Positions 25,166 through 34,793 of a stretch of DNA of 64,000 nt are shown in pieces (within the stretch, counting starts at the first letter, position 1; each line of letters begins with the position of its first letter). Under the pieces are notes generated by a model. That model was not told the origin of the DNA and ran no database searches. It saw only the letters and a program-made list of their open reading frames with translations. The stretch is from an uncultured Bacteroidales bacterium (GTDB lineage: Bacteria > Bacteroidota > Bacteroidia > Bacteroidales > UBA11471): positions 28,509 through 92,508 of the forward strand of contig CALUZW010000010.1 in the NCBI GenBank assembly GCA_944325415.1, read 5' to 3'. A program made the position numbers and the translations under genes.

Positions 25166-27469
25166 TTAGAACGGGTAGCCGATGGCCAGGTGGAAGGCCA
25201 GACTCTTTCCGAAACTGTCCATGTTGTAATAGTGTGGCTTGTCGTTGTTGTAGGGGGCATGCAGGCCGATTCCCATGTCGAGACGAAGTATCAGGAAACT
25301 GATGTCGTAGCGCAACCCCACTCCGGTACCGAGGGCGATGTCGCGCCAGAAGGTTTTCTTGTTGAGCGTTCCTCCGGGACGGTTTGCCTCAGCTTTGAGC
25401 AGCCAGATGTTTCCGGCATCGAGAAAAACGGCGCCATGAAGGTCACCCAAGATGGGGAAGCGCAGTTCGACATTGCTTTCGAGCTTGAAGTTTCCCGTCT
25501 GGTCGAGATAGGCATCGACCTGGTCTTGCGGCGGTGCATAGCTGCCGGGGCCTACGGTACGTATGGTAAAGGCCCGTATGCTGTTGGCACCTCCGATGTA
25601 GAACTGTTCGCTATAAGGCAATACCGACGAGTTGCCATAGGCCCAGCCCGCTCCTACCAGGAAACGGGTGGCCAGCTCCACATCGCCCCACAAGCGGCGG
25701 TAATAGCGAAAGTCGGTTGTCGCTTTGGCAAACTGGGAGAAGGGTATGCCGAGAAACTTCTTCTGCCCGGGGGTACCCGACACCACCCACGAAAGTAAGT
25801 TTCCGGCAGTAGAGGCCGAAGTCTGCCAATAGATGTGATTGGCATCGTGGGGTCCAAACTGACAATTATAGCGGTAGATATAGCCCAGCGTAGGAATCAA
25901 CTGGTTACGGAAACTCAGGGCAATGGCCGGATTCTCTTGCAGGGTACTGTCGAAAGAGGCGGTCGAGTTCATCAGGTAATTATAGCCGATTTTGGGCAGT
26001 TGCAGGGTGTGCGAACTCGTGGCCGAGGACTGGAAATCGAATGCAAACGAGGTATTCAGCGACATCATGCGGAAATATTGCGGGCGGTTCATCAACTCGG
26101 CACTGAGCTGCACCGTAGTCTTGCCACCGTAACGGCGCTCGACCCGGGAGTTCCAGAAGAGTGCCGACGGTAAGAGCCGCGGAAAGGCCAACGAGGCTTT
26201 GAGCCCGAACTCGTAGGAGTTGAGCAACGACGACCGGGTGGCCGTAGCCTGCCGCTTCCCGGTCTGCCACTCATACGAACCAGTGAGTTCGAGCGAGAGC
26301 CGCTCGCCCCCGCCGAAGACGTTGTTATGGGCCAGACCGAAGATGACTCCGGGGCCTATAAAGCTATTGGTCGAAGAGGTAACATTGGCTTCGAACCAGG
26401 CCTCCATCGGGGTGTCCATGGCGGCATCGAGGGTGATGTCGAGTACGTCGGAGAGGGTATCGGGGCGGGATACCGCCACGTTGACATAGCGGAACACCCC
26501 CATGCGCACGAGACTGTTGAGCGACTCGGTCTGCCGGTCAAGGGTGTAGAGGTCGCCGGTGCGGAGGGTGATGTTCCGCTCGACAAAGCGCTTCCTGATT
26601 TTGAGGGGAGCCTGATAGATGAAGGTAACGTTGGTGAGTTCGACCGTATCGACAGCTCCCTGCCCCGAGGCCGACTTCAAGTCGAAGGTTACATGCCCCA
26701 CCCGATAGGGTTGCAGTGTCTCGGGCGGGAGATTGCCCAGCAACTGCAAGCGCAACGCCACCTCATAGGGCGAGGCCGTGGTATCGGCCAGATAGGAGAG
26801 ATACTCGGGGCGGAAGAAGTAGTAGCCGTGATTGCGAAGTTCCGAGGCTATGCGCGACCGTTCGGAGGCCAGGACATCGGCCCGGTACACATCGCCTACC
26901 CGAATGAGAGAGGAGGCACGCGTCGAGTCGATAAGGGCCGTCAACGGGGTTACCGGCTCGGGATAGGAGAGCGACCCATAATGCCAGGGCCGGCCATAGG
27001 TTACATCATAGGTGATGCGGGCTTTCCGGCTGTTCTTCCGGTTGTAATCGAGTGTGTAGGAGGCCGACGAAGAGAAGTAGCCGTAGTTGGCCAGTATGTC
27101 GGGGACAACAGCGACCCGCAGGTCGGGCTGCACGGTAGAGATGAGTACGGGAGTCTTGGCAAAGCGCTCGTAAAACCAGTGCTTGAAGCCTTTGTCCTTC
27201 TTGGGGGTTACATGGGTGTAGACCCACAGTCCGAAGGGGAACGGCCAGCGCACATAAGGGCTGTACAGGGCATTGTTGGGCTTGACCGAAAGGGCATCGC
27301 GCACCGCCGACTCGGCATCGGACGAGAGTTTCACACCTCTCTCCGCGGGCTCGATGTGCATCTTCTTCACCCCGGTATAAAGTACCTCACCGTTGTCCAG
27401 GCGGCTCGTCGTGTCGCACCCGGCGACAACCAGCATACACAGGCACAAAAGAATTCCCCACTTTTTCAT
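25166..27469 (-). CDS. tamA: BamA/TamA family outer membrane protein, partner of TamB
   Basis: 767 residues. The N-terminus has a clear lipoprotein signal, LCLCMLVVAGC (Cys about 18), unusual for a barrel protein but common in Bacteroidetes members. POTRA-like repeats fill about 30-360 (VGHVTFDL, TLRTGDLYTLDRQTESLNSLVRMGVFRYVNVAV). The 16-strand-type barrel follows, with the conserved GGANSIRAFTIRTVGPG loop (the VRGF-like motif, here IRAF) and the block LESNVELRFPILGDLHGAVFLDAGNIW. It ends in an aromatic terminal Phe (AIGYPF), the usual BAM recognition signal. It overlaps tamB by 4 nt (27466-27469), so it is the TamA partner in a TAM-like system. The tamA name is inference from this context. 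Confidence 0.82.
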   Translation of the reverse strand: MKKWGILLCLCMLVVAGCDTTSRLDNGEVLYTGVKKMHIEPAERGVKLSSDAESAVRDALSVKPNNALYSPYVRWPFPFGLWVYTHVTPKKDKGFKHWFYERFAKTPVLISTVQPDLRVAVVPDILANYGYFSSSASYTLDYNRKNSRKARITYDVTYGRPWHYGSLSYPEPVTPLTALIDSTRASSLIRVGDVYRADVLASERSRIASELRNHGYYFFRPEYLSYLADTTASPYEVALRLQLLGNLPPETLQPYRVGHVTFDLKSASGQGAVDTVELTNVTFIYQAPLKIRKRFVERNITLRTGDLYTLDRQTESLNSLVRMGVFRYVNVAVSRPDTLSDVLDITLDAAMDTPMEAWFEANVTSSTNSFIGPGVIFGLAHNNVFGGGERLSLELTGSYEWQTGKRQATATRSSLLNSYEFGLKASLAFPRLLPSALFWNSRVERRYGGKTTVQLSAELMNRPQYFRMMSLNTSFAFDFQSSATSSHTLQLPKIGYNYLMNSTASFDSTLQENPAIALSFRNQLIPTLGYIYRYNCQFGPHDANHIYWQTSASTAGNLLSWVVSGTPGQKKFLGIPFSQFAKATTDFRYYRRLWGDVELATRFLVGAGWAYGNSSVLPYSEQFYIGGANSIRAFTIRTVGPGSYAPPQDQVDAYLDQTGNFKLESNVELRFPILGDLHGAVFLDAGNIWLLKAEANRPGGTLNKKTFWRDIALGTGVGLRYDISFLILRLDMGIGLHAPYNNDKPHYYNMDSFGKSLAFHLAIGYPF

Positions 27470-30400
27470 GGCTGCGACGATGAAGGGTTTGACACTTGCT
27501 GTTTGCGGGACGAACGGCGGAAGAGATCGGCCAGGCGCGACAGTTTTTTCCGCACGGCAAAGCCCAGCCCCGTCTCGGTTACCTCACCTTCGAGAATGGT
27601 CTCCTGCCCCGTGTGACGGAATATTTTCAACACCATGTTGTCGCGCCGGTCGAGTTTGTATTCGAGGGCGATGTCGTCGACCAGATTTTCTTTCAGGGCC
27701 TGAGTCGAATTGTCGTCGGGCGAATAGCTGCCACCGACAACGATGCGCACCCGGTCGTTGAAAAGATCTTTGGAAAGCTGGTAGGAGTAGTCGGTGCGCA
27801 TCGTCCCGTCGGCCTCACCGCGACTGTTGATACCAAAGCTGAGGTTCACGTTTTTGAGGTTGTTGCGCGACCACTTGTTCAACTCGTTTTGCAGGAACTG
27901 GTTGAGCGGATTGCCCGTAAAAAGGTCGCCCTGCGACGCACTGGGGCCGGTGTAGGTATTGTAGATGAGCAGACTCATCGCCTGGGAGGCCCGCTGCTCG
28001 GCGGTCATGGAAGTGAGCTCATTCTGTATGGTCATGTCGCCCGGCGCAGCCACATCGAAAACGATGGAGAGATTGTCGAGCGACTGGGTAATAGCAATAG
28101 ACACCTGAAACTGTACCGTGCGTGTGGTCCCGCCTGAGGCTACATCGACCGACAGCCTGTCGATGGCCGTGATATCCAGCACAGGGTCGGCCATGTCGCC
28201 CTCCCACACTACCGAGCTGCCCTCCTTGATGGAAAAGAGTTTCTGCCCAATAAGCGGGGGCGTGTAGCACACCGTACCGCCCGACAGTTCGTAGCGACCG
28301 GTAAATCGGCTGTCGCCCAACTTGTTCATGGAGTAGGTAAGGCTACCGCCGCCCTGCAAGTCGATGCGGCTGTTCCCGTCGGGGGTGAGTTCGACCGAGA
28401 GCGATACCGCATTGCCTATATCTATGTTGACCAACATATCCATGCCCGATACCGGACGGAACGTCGGAGCCGACTCTTCGCTCACGGTATCGGCAAACGA
28501 GGTGAAGGTAACCATGTCGCCGTAGTTGTTCACCCCCGGCAACGAATTGCTCTCGCGCAAGACATAGGTAGCTTCGGTACCGTTGAGCAGGACGAGTTTG
28601 CCACGCACCGACAATGCATCGGCATACCCGCGCACCGAGGCATCGACATCGGCCGCGGCCTTGCCATAAAGCATCGAGGTGCGGTTCTTGGACTGATTGA
28701 AAATTTCGAAGTTATGTCCCGCCACACGGGCATCGACATAGGGCCGGGTAAGGTCGGCGACATCGACATGACCGGTAATGTTGAGCGGCTCGTTGTTGGG
28801 TCCCGATATGCAGAAAGTATCAATCTGCACACGGCTCCCCGACATTGAAACGACCGCCGGTGAAAAACGGAACGAAGCCCCCACCATCGGTATCACGGCA
28901 CGCCCCTCATCGACAGAGAGACGCCCCGCCATACGGGGAGCATCAATACGTCCCGTTAGCGACACATCGCCCCGCAGCAGTCCCTCTATCCGCGCCATAT
29001 CGTCGGGCAGGAAAGCATTGGCCACCGACAGGGGGAAGGCAGGAAAACCGACTTTTAAATCGAGCGGCTCGGCCGACAAGGTATCGGTATCGTAACGGAG
29101 CGACAGATCGACGGCATCGAGCGTGTCGACAGCCAGGGTCGCCCCTGCCTGCATGAGCGTGGACGAGAGCTGACGGTAATCGAGTGCAAGAGCCATGTTT
29201 CCCACCCACCGGCCGTCGTAGAGCGTCGAGTCGAGACGCACCGTACCACCCACCACGGGATAGCCGCCGGAAAAATCGGTCGACAGCGCCGTAGAGAGAA
29301 GGGCCGACACGGGAGGTGTCCCGGGCAATGTCTGCAAAATGGGGGCCAGTCTCAGATTCTCGATATCGAGATATATCGTGTCGGCACCGGGGTTCGCACC
29401 CGACCGTAACGAGAACGACTGTATATCGTGCCGCAGCAGCACATCGGCCGCCAGGCGTCCGTCGAAATAGTAATCGATAAAGTTATCGGCATTGAGCGAC
29501 CAGTCAGGCACACCCAGCGTAGGCGATTCAGGAGCCAGCGTCAGATGCAGCAGAGAGTCGGACACGCGGGCACCCATGTCGAGAACCAAGCCGGGCACCT
29601 GCTCCTGATAGCACTGCCGCAGCGCGGCGTAAAGTTCGTTCTGCGCCACATAGCCTGAGACACCGGCCCGGGCCAGCAACGCCGACGTGGCGGGAGTGTT
29701 TCCCAACTGCACGGCATAGCGCAACCGTTCGCCATCGTGATGCAAAGAGGCGGTCAGCGTATCGGCCGCAAAGGAAGAGAGCGCTACCCCCTCGGCCTGC
29801 GCCTCAAAGAAGAACGGCACATCGGGAGCATTACCTGACGAGATGTGGAGAGAATCGAATACGACCCCGCTCCCGGCCAACAGCTTCTCTACAACCTGCT
29901 CGGGCACCAACCGGCCCTGCAACTGGAAATCGGGCAACATGGCACACCACGCCGACGGGTCGACACGTTTGACATGAAGCGCACGTGCAACCGAATCGCC
30001 CAAGGCCGAAACATCGGCCAGAAGCGAATCGACACCCACCGGCGATGAGAAGGCCAACTGCGCTCCGGGGAAATCTACCCGGGCATCGAGCGAATCCTGC
30101 AACACGTCGGCCGTAACGACAATATGGTCGAAGAGATTGTCCATATCCAGGAGATGCAACCCCACCATATCGAGCCGAGTCTTCACGGCATATTCGTTTT
30201 TGTTGTTAGCCCAGGCCTGCACATCGATAGAAGACGAGAAGGTCAAGGAGTCGTCGGCAAGACGGGCGGTCTTCAAGTCGAGCCAGTCAATCTCGCCGGT
30301 AAGGCGGGCCGTATAGTCGGAAGAATCGATGAGGCCCGTCAACTGCAAATCGAGACGGGCAGCACTGTCGACACACAGGATATGCGCCCCTACCCGACCG

Positions 30401-32190
30401 GAATCGAGCGCGGCGTCGAAGCCGAAATCACGGAAACGGTAGCCGCCGTAATCGAGACTGTCGACATAAAGCACCGCCTCGGCCCGCATACGGGGCGAGA
30501 ACGGGTCGAGCCCGCAACCATCGGCTTGCAGAGAAAAGGTCAGGGGACCGACATTTTCATGCGGCAGAAAGGCATCGACGGGAAACGCCCGCCACTGTGT
30601 CTCGACACGATAGGCCGTATCGGCAAACCGATATGAGGCATCAAGACGGGCCATGCCCTGCAATACCTCCCAGGAGAGTTGCGCCTGCACATCACGGCCA
30701 TTGCGGAAAGCAACCTGGCTCTCCATCGCCATCGAATCGGGCAAGGCAAACTGCCCGGCCTCAGCATCCCCCATCAATCGGGGAATAAAAGACAAGCGGT
30801 ATAACTGAGCCGAAAGAGCGGCTTGTGCCGCCAGGCTGTCGGCCCGGGTGAGCGACTGCACGGTAGCGACGGCCTCAAAATCGGCCGCATCGGGCAGAGT
30901 GGCGCGAAAACGGGTCAGCCGCAGACTGTCCAACAGCCCTTCGGCATCCAGTTGCAAGGTGAACGACCGGAAAGGCAGAGCCGCCAACAACGTATCGAGT
31001 GCCGGCATGAACAGCTCCACATCGTCGAGACCCGCTTCGACATTCATTGTCGCCGAGAGAGCCGCACGGCCATTCATGGCAAGAGCGGAGGCATCGGCCA
31101 GGAGCGAAGCCGTGAGGGAGGAGTGGCGGGTATCGAGCCGTAAGGCTTCCAGACTCACGGCTGCCGAATCCATGGAGAACGAGGCCTCGCCCCGGTCAAC
31201 CGCCAGCCCCGAACGCTCGGTCAACGACAACGACCGCAACCGGGCAGCCACATCGCCTCCCCGGTTATAGACCGAGTCGAGCCGCAGGGCCAAATCGGAG
31301 ATTTCTATGAAGGAGGCGTCGAAACCCTTACGGGGAGCATGACCTTTCACACCATAAACGACCTGTGTGCCATCGATACCCACCCGCCGGGCCACAACCG
31401 TCCACGGCGCAGCCGGCGCAGAGGCCCCGTCGGCAACGACGGGTTCTTCGGGAGAAGGAGGTACGACAACAGAGGTATCGGTAAGCATCGACAAGCTACC
31501 CCGGTGCAGGAAGATACTCTCCACATCGACCTGCTGACGAGACAGGTCGACCGAGGCGCCAAGAGCCGCCACGGCCCCGGCAGCCGCTGAAAGGAACGAC
31601 TCCCGGTAGGCACCCGTCATCAGATAATCTATATCCTGCAAAGCTATCGAGTCAACAGCAAAGCGCCATGCCAGAGGAGCCGTCGCCGTCGTATCGGCAT
31701 CGACGTCGGGTACCGGTCGTCCGTTTGTCAAGGTAACCGACCCTCCGCCCAGCTGCAAAAGGCCAGCCCGGAGCGACATCTCACGGAGATGTACGTTTAC
31801 GGGAGCAATCAGCACACTGTCGAGACGCACCCCAATGGCAAAGCCGGTGGTATCGGCATAGGCAAAGAAAACGTCTTGGAGCGACAACCGGGGAACAACC
31901 GCCTCTCCACGGAGCAACGGCAGAAGCCGTACCTCGGTATGCAGCGACTGCAACGCACAGAGGGTATCGCCTCCGGCAATCACGCATACACCCGAGAGGT
32001 CGAGCCGCAGCGGGAAGCGCAAACGGAGGTCCGAGACCGAAACCGTCATTGACGAATCGGAGAGCATGTCAGAGGCCATTCTCACCCCGGCCCGCTGCAC
32101 GGGCGGCACATAAAGCAATGCCACCAGCAGGAGCAGCAGCCCGAGAACAGACAGCCACACAACAGCCACATATCGGAACAAACGTCTCAT
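27466..32190 (-). CDS. tamB: TamB-like translocation and assembly protein (DUF490)
   Basis: 1574 residues from ATG 32190 (MRRLFRYVAVVWLSVLG). The open frame extends upstream to 32526, but the added part is Arg-rich and overlaps the ilvC stop region. An inner membrane anchor at about 5-28 is followed by very long beta-rich repeats of the TamB/AsmA hydrophobic groove type. A C-terminal DUF490 domain contains FRFSPAVVSMSGSRVQIDT, GGSLTYSMNKLGDSRFTGRYELSGG, VLDITAIDRLSV, and NKWSRNNLKNVNLSFGI. It would span the periplasm and cooperate with the TamA-like barrel encoded by the next, overlapping gene in envelope assembly or lipid transport. Confidence 0.88.
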   Translation of the reverse strand: MRRLFRYVAVVWLSVLGLLLLLVALLYVPPVQRAGVRMASDMLSDSSMTVSVSDLRLRFPLRLDLSGVCVIAGGDTLCALQSLHTEVRLLPLLRGEAVVPRLSLQDVFFAYADTTGFAIGVRLDSVLIAPVNVHLREMSLRAGLLQLGGGSVTLTNGRPVPDVDADTTATAPLAWRFAVDSIALQDIDYLMTGAYRESFLSAAAGAVAALGASVDLSRQQVDVESIFLHRGSLSMLTDTSVVVPPSPEEPVVADGASAPAAPWTVVARRVGIDGTQVVYGVKGHAPRKGFDASFIEISDLALRLDSVYNRGGDVAARLRSLSLTERSGLAVDRGEASFSMDSAAVSLEALRLDTRHSSLTASLLADASALAMNGRAALSATMNVEAGLDDVELFMPALDTLLAALPFRSFTLQLDAEGLLDSLRLTRFRATLPDAADFEAVATVQSLTRADSLAAQAALSAQLYRLSFIPRLMGDAEAGQFALPDSMAMESQVAFRNGRDVQAQLSWEVLQGMARLDASYRFADTAYRVETQWRAFPVDAFLPHENVGPLTFSLQADGCGLDPFSPRMRAEAVLYVDSLDYGGYRFRDFGFDAALDSGRVGAHILCVDSAARLDLQLTGLIDSSDYTARLTGEIDWLDLKTARLADDSLTFSSSIDVQAWANNKNEYAVKTRLDMVGLHLLDMDNLFDHIVVTADVLQDSLDARVDFPGAQLAFSSPVGVDSLLADVSALGDSVARALHVKRVDPSAWCAMLPDFQLQGRLVPEQVVEKLLAGSGVVFDSLHISSGNAPDVPFFFEAQAEGVALSSFAADTLTASLHHDGERLRYAVQLGNTPATSALLARAGVSGYVAQNELYAALRQCYQEQVPGLVLDMGARVSDSLLHLTLAPESPTLGVPDWSLNADNFIDYYFDGRLAADVLLRHDIQSFSLRSGANPGADTIYLDIENLRLAPILQTLPGTPPVSALLSTALSTDFSGGYPVVGGTVRLDSTLYDGRWVGNMALALDYRQLSSTLMQAGATLAVDTLDAVDLSLRYDTDTLSAEPLDLKVGFPAFPLSVANAFLPDDMARIEGLLRGDVSLTGRIDAPRMAGRLSVDEGRAVIPMVGASFRFSPAVVSMSGSRVQIDTFCISGPNNEPLNITGHVDVADLTRPYVDARVAGHNFEIFNQSKNRTSMLYGKAAADVDASVRGYADALSVRGKLVLLNGTEATYVLRESNSLPGVNNYGDMVTFTSFADTVSEESAPTFRPVSGMDMLVNIDIGNAVSLSVELTPDGNSRIDLQGGGSLTYSMNKLGDSRFTGRYELSGGTVCYTPPLIGQKLFSIKEGSSVVWEGDMADPVLDITAIDRLSVDVASGGTTRTVQFQVSIAITQSLDNLSIVFDVAAPGDMTIQNELTSMTAEQRASQAMSLLIYNTYTGPSASQGDLFTGNPLNQFLQNELNKWSRNNLKNVNLSFGINSRGEADGTMRTDYSYQLSKDLFNDRVRIVVGGSYSPDDNSTQALKENLVDDIALEYKLDRRDNMVLKIFRHTGQETILEGEVTETGLGFAVRKKLSRLADLFRRSSRKQQVSNPSSSQP

Positions 32191-32315
32191 TTCTCTGCCA
32201 ATAATACACGACGAATTTACAGAAAAAAGAGGTTGTGCAAGATAGTTTTCTAAAAAAAATGCACACTCTTTTCGAGCAAAACGCCGCCGAGGAGGGTTTG
32301 TTTGCGGCGGCGCAC

Positions 32316-32356
32316 AAAAAATCCGGGCAGAACCGCCAAAGGTCCTGCCCGGTTTT
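32316..32356 (-). terminator. Terminator of the ilv operon
   Basis: CCGGGCAG (32323-32330) pairs with CTGCCCGG (32345-32352), with an inner ACC/GGT pairing and A/T tracts outside. A second GC-rich inverted repeat (32282-32289 with 32305-32312) follows on the minus strand. Confidence 0.75.
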
Positions 32357-32378
32357 CTATCGGTGAATCGACAAGAGA

Positions 32379-33425
32379 TTAGTTGTTTTCGGGACGAAGT
32401 TTGCGAACTACGGCACCGGTACGCCACATTTCGCTTTCGCGCAGAGCGGCCAACTCTTTTTCGAGACCTTCGCGATAGTCGGGTTTGCTGTTGGTGTCGA
32501 TAGAGCGTTGAGCTTCGTTTCCGCAAGCCACCTCGTTGTAGAGTTTCTCAAAGACGGGTTTCACGGCATCGTGGAACGGACCCATCCAGTCGAGGGCACC
32601 GCGTTGAGCCGTCGTCGAGCAGTTGGCATACATCCAGTCCATACCCTTTTCGGCGAAAAGAGGCATCAGCGACTGGGTGAGCTCCTCAACTGTTTCGTTG
32701 AAAGCCTCGGAAGGTTCGTGGCCATGTTCGCGCAGCACCTCATATTGAGCCAGCAGGAGACCCTGAATAGCACCCATCAGCGTTCCGCGTTCGCCGGTAA
32801 GGTCGGAGTAAACTTCTCTCTTGAAGGTGGTTTCGAAGAGATAACCCGAACCTACACCGATACCGAGAGCAATAACGCGCTCTTTGGCACGGCCGGTAGC
32901 ATCTTGATAAATGGCATAGCTCGAATTGAGACCGCGACCTTGGAGGAACATACGGCGCAAGCTGGTTCCCGAACCTTTGGGAGCTACCATGATAACATCG
33001 ATGTCGGCGGGAGGAATGATGTGGGTACGCTCCTTGTAGGTGATACCGAAGCCGTGTGAGAAGTAGAGGGCTTTTCCGGCGGTGAGGTAAGGTTTGATAC
33101 GAGGCCACACTTCGATTTGAGCAGCATCGGAGAGCAAGTATTGGATAATGGTAGCGCGCTGGCAAGCCTCTTCGATTTCAAAAAGAGTTTCACCCGGTAC
33201 CCAACCGTCGGCAACGGCCTTATCCCAGGTTTTGCCACCTTTGCGTTGTCCTACGATAACGTTGAAACCGTTGTCGCGCAGGTTGAGGCTCTGGCCGGGA
33301 CCTTGCACGCCATAACCGATAACTGCGATTACCTCGTCTTTGAGTACTTCTCTTGCTTTTTCCAACGGAAATTCTTCACGGGTAACGACATTCTCGTCAA
33401 CACCGCCAAAATTAATTACTGCCAT
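32379..33425 (-). CDS. ilvC: Ketol-acid reductoisomerase (NADP+)
   Basis: 348 residues. Isomerises and reduces acetolactate or acetohydroxybutyrate to the dihydroxy acid in Val/Leu/Ile synthesis. The Rossmann loop is VIGYGVQGPGQSLNLRDNG, then the MVAPKGSGTSLRR block. The catalytic magnesium region has DLTGERGTLMGAIQG (Asp and Glu ligands) and FNETVEELTQS. Last gene of the operon, 29 nt after the thioesterase and before a terminator. Confidence 0.96.
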   Translation of the reverse strand: MAVINFGGVDENVVTREEFPLEKAREVLKDEVIAVIGYGVQGPGQSLNLRDNGFNVIVGQRKGGKTWDKAVADGWVPGETLFEIEEACQRATIIQYLLSDAAQIEVWPRIKPYLTAGKALYFSHGFGITYKERTHIIPPADIDVIMVAPKGSGTSLRRMFLQGRGLNSSYAIYQDATGRAKERVIALGIGVGSGYLFETTFKREVYSDLTGERGTLMGAIQGLLLAQYEVLREHGHEPSEAFNETVEELTQSLMPLFAEKGMDWMYANCSTTAQRGALDWMGPFHDAVKPVFEKLYNEVACGNEAQRSIDTNSKPDYREGLEKELAALRESEMWRTGAVVRKLRPENN

Positions 33426-33454
33426 TTTGTGTCTGGTTTTTAAGTATGAAACAA

Positions 33455-34201
33455 TTAAATAAATATCACTTTACTGCGGCAAATGACTTCGCCGTCGATT
33501 TTTTTCACTTCGATATGGTATTCGCCCCGCCCCATGTCCTGACAATAGAATTGCAGCGTGTCGCCATAACGGCTCTCGTTGACATAGGCTATCTCGAAAC
33601 GTTTTACCCTTCGCGTCTTATAGAGGTCGAGAGGGAAAATATCGAGTATGTGGTCGATATACTTGATGCTGTTGACATGACCGTTGATGTCGATGTCGCT
33701 GTACCGTATCACCCGCTCGTACACGGGTTCCGATGCCACGGCCTTGACCTTTCCGGCTCGTTCGATGGGACAAGGATTGTCGCACACGTAACGGGTTATG
33801 GCCCCGTCGTTGATGCTGAGAAGGTCGACCGGCTTGCGGGTGTCGACATCAATCATCGCCCACACCGAGCGGGCATAACCGAGGGGGTTCCCTTCGCTGT
33901 CGAACACGGCGAAATTGCGGTCGGTAAAAAGGCGGTACACGCTCTCGACCCACGTCTGTATGGAGAATTTCTCGGTCTGACGGGGAGCGTCTTCGACAAA
34001 CTCCAACACCAATCGCGAAAGAACCCAGGTATAGTGTCCTTCGTTCAGGGTTGTAATACCAAAACCTCTATCGGAAGCATGAAAATTGGCCACATTCAAC
34101 AACAGATTTCCCAGTACGCCCATGGAAAGGCGTCCTCTGAAATCGGAGCAGAAAGGCTCCACAACAAACGGATAGGTACCGATTTTCTGATCTTCGCTCA
34201 T
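33455..34201 (-). CDS. Acyl-ACP thioesterase inside the ilv operon
   Basis: 248 residues of the FatA/FatB-like acyl-ACP thioesterase family, a double hot-dog fold. Typical blocks are WVLSRLVLEFVEDAPRQTEKFSIQTWVESV, NFAVFDSEGNPLGYARSVWAMIDVDTRKP, and the second hot dog VRYSDIDINGHVNSIKYIDHI with the catalytic-type N-x-H (NGHVNS). It hydrolyses acyl-ACP to free fatty acid. It sits 13 nt after ilvH and 29 nt before ilvC, so it must share their attenuated transcript. That suggests a link between branched-chain amino acid supply and acyl chains. Confidence 0.88.
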   Translation of the reverse strand: MSEDQKIGTYPFVVEPFCSDFRGRLSMGVLGNLLLNVANFHASDRGFGITTLNEGHYTWVLSRLVLEFVEDAPRQTEKFSIQTWVESVYRLFTDRNFAVFDSEGNPLGYARSVWAMIDVDTRKPVDLLSINDGAITRYVCDNPCPIERAGKVKAVASEPVYERVIRYSDIDINGHVNSIKYIDHILDIFPLDLYKTRRVKRFEIAYVNESRYGDTLQFYCQDMGRGEYHIEVKKIDGEVICRSKVIFI

Positions 34202-34214
34202 AACAGCATATATT

Positions 34215-34781
34215 TTATCTGGCTGCCTCGTTCTGTTTGGCTCTCAAATAGCGGGCCTCCCGTTCGGCCAGGAATTCATTGACCCGTTCTACGCAACTCT
34301 TGGTCAGAGCAATACGCCCCGAACGCACAAATTGGAGTACGCAGCCCAGTTGTTGCAGTTCGTCGTAGAAGGAGGTGATATCTTCGGTCGTACCGTCTTT
34401 CTCCAACGCCGAATAGGTGGGATTCACCTCCACCACACGGGCGTTGTAGCGGCGAATGAGCTCCGACACTTTCGGTTCACGTTCGAGCACCGGCGTCGAG
34501 AGCTTGTAAAGGGCTATCTCGTGCGAGAAAATCTCCTCATCGGTGAAATAATGTGCTTGCAGGACGTCGATTTTCTTCTCGATTTGCCGCACGATTTTCT
34601 TGATGGTGTCTTCGTCGGTCCATGCGGTAATGGTATATTTATGTACCCCCTTTATCGACGAGGCCGACACATTGAGACTCTCGATGTTGATCTGTCTGCG
34701 GGTGAAAACGGCCGTAATCTGGTTGAGCAGACCGGCGATGTTTTCGGAGTAGACAATCATCGTATATAATTTCTTATCCAT
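34215..34781 (-). CDS. ilvH: Acetolactate synthase small regulatory subunit
   Basis: 188 residues from ATG 34781 (MDKKLYTMIVYSENIAGLLNQ). An ATG at 34793, abutting the ilvB stop, is also possible. The N-terminal ACT domain (about 5-75) binds valine for feedback inhibition: ENIAGLLNQITAVFTRRQINIESLNV and GVHKYTITAWTDE. The C-terminal domain has LYKLSTP and the RYNARVVEVNPTYSALEKDG stretch typical of Bacteroidetes subunits. It is directly downstream of the catalytic subunit gene. Confidence 0.93.
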   Translation of the reverse strand: MDKKLYTMIVYSENIAGLLNQITAVFTRRQINIESLNVSASSIKGVHKYTITAWTDEDTIKKIVRQIEKKIDVLQAHYFTDEEIFSHEIALYKLSTPVLEREPKVSELIRRYNARVVEVNPTYSALEKDGTTEDITSFYDELQQLGCVLQFVRSGRIALTKSCVERVNEFLAEREARYLRAKQNEAAR

Positions 34782-34793
34782 AACGATCAGCAT

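Noticed and set aside
32191..32526. 112-residue N-terminal extension of the TamB-like protein
   Set aside because: It is Arg/Ser-rich, lacks a signal, and overlaps the ilv terminator and the 3' end of ilvC. The membrane anchor begins right at the ATG at 32190.
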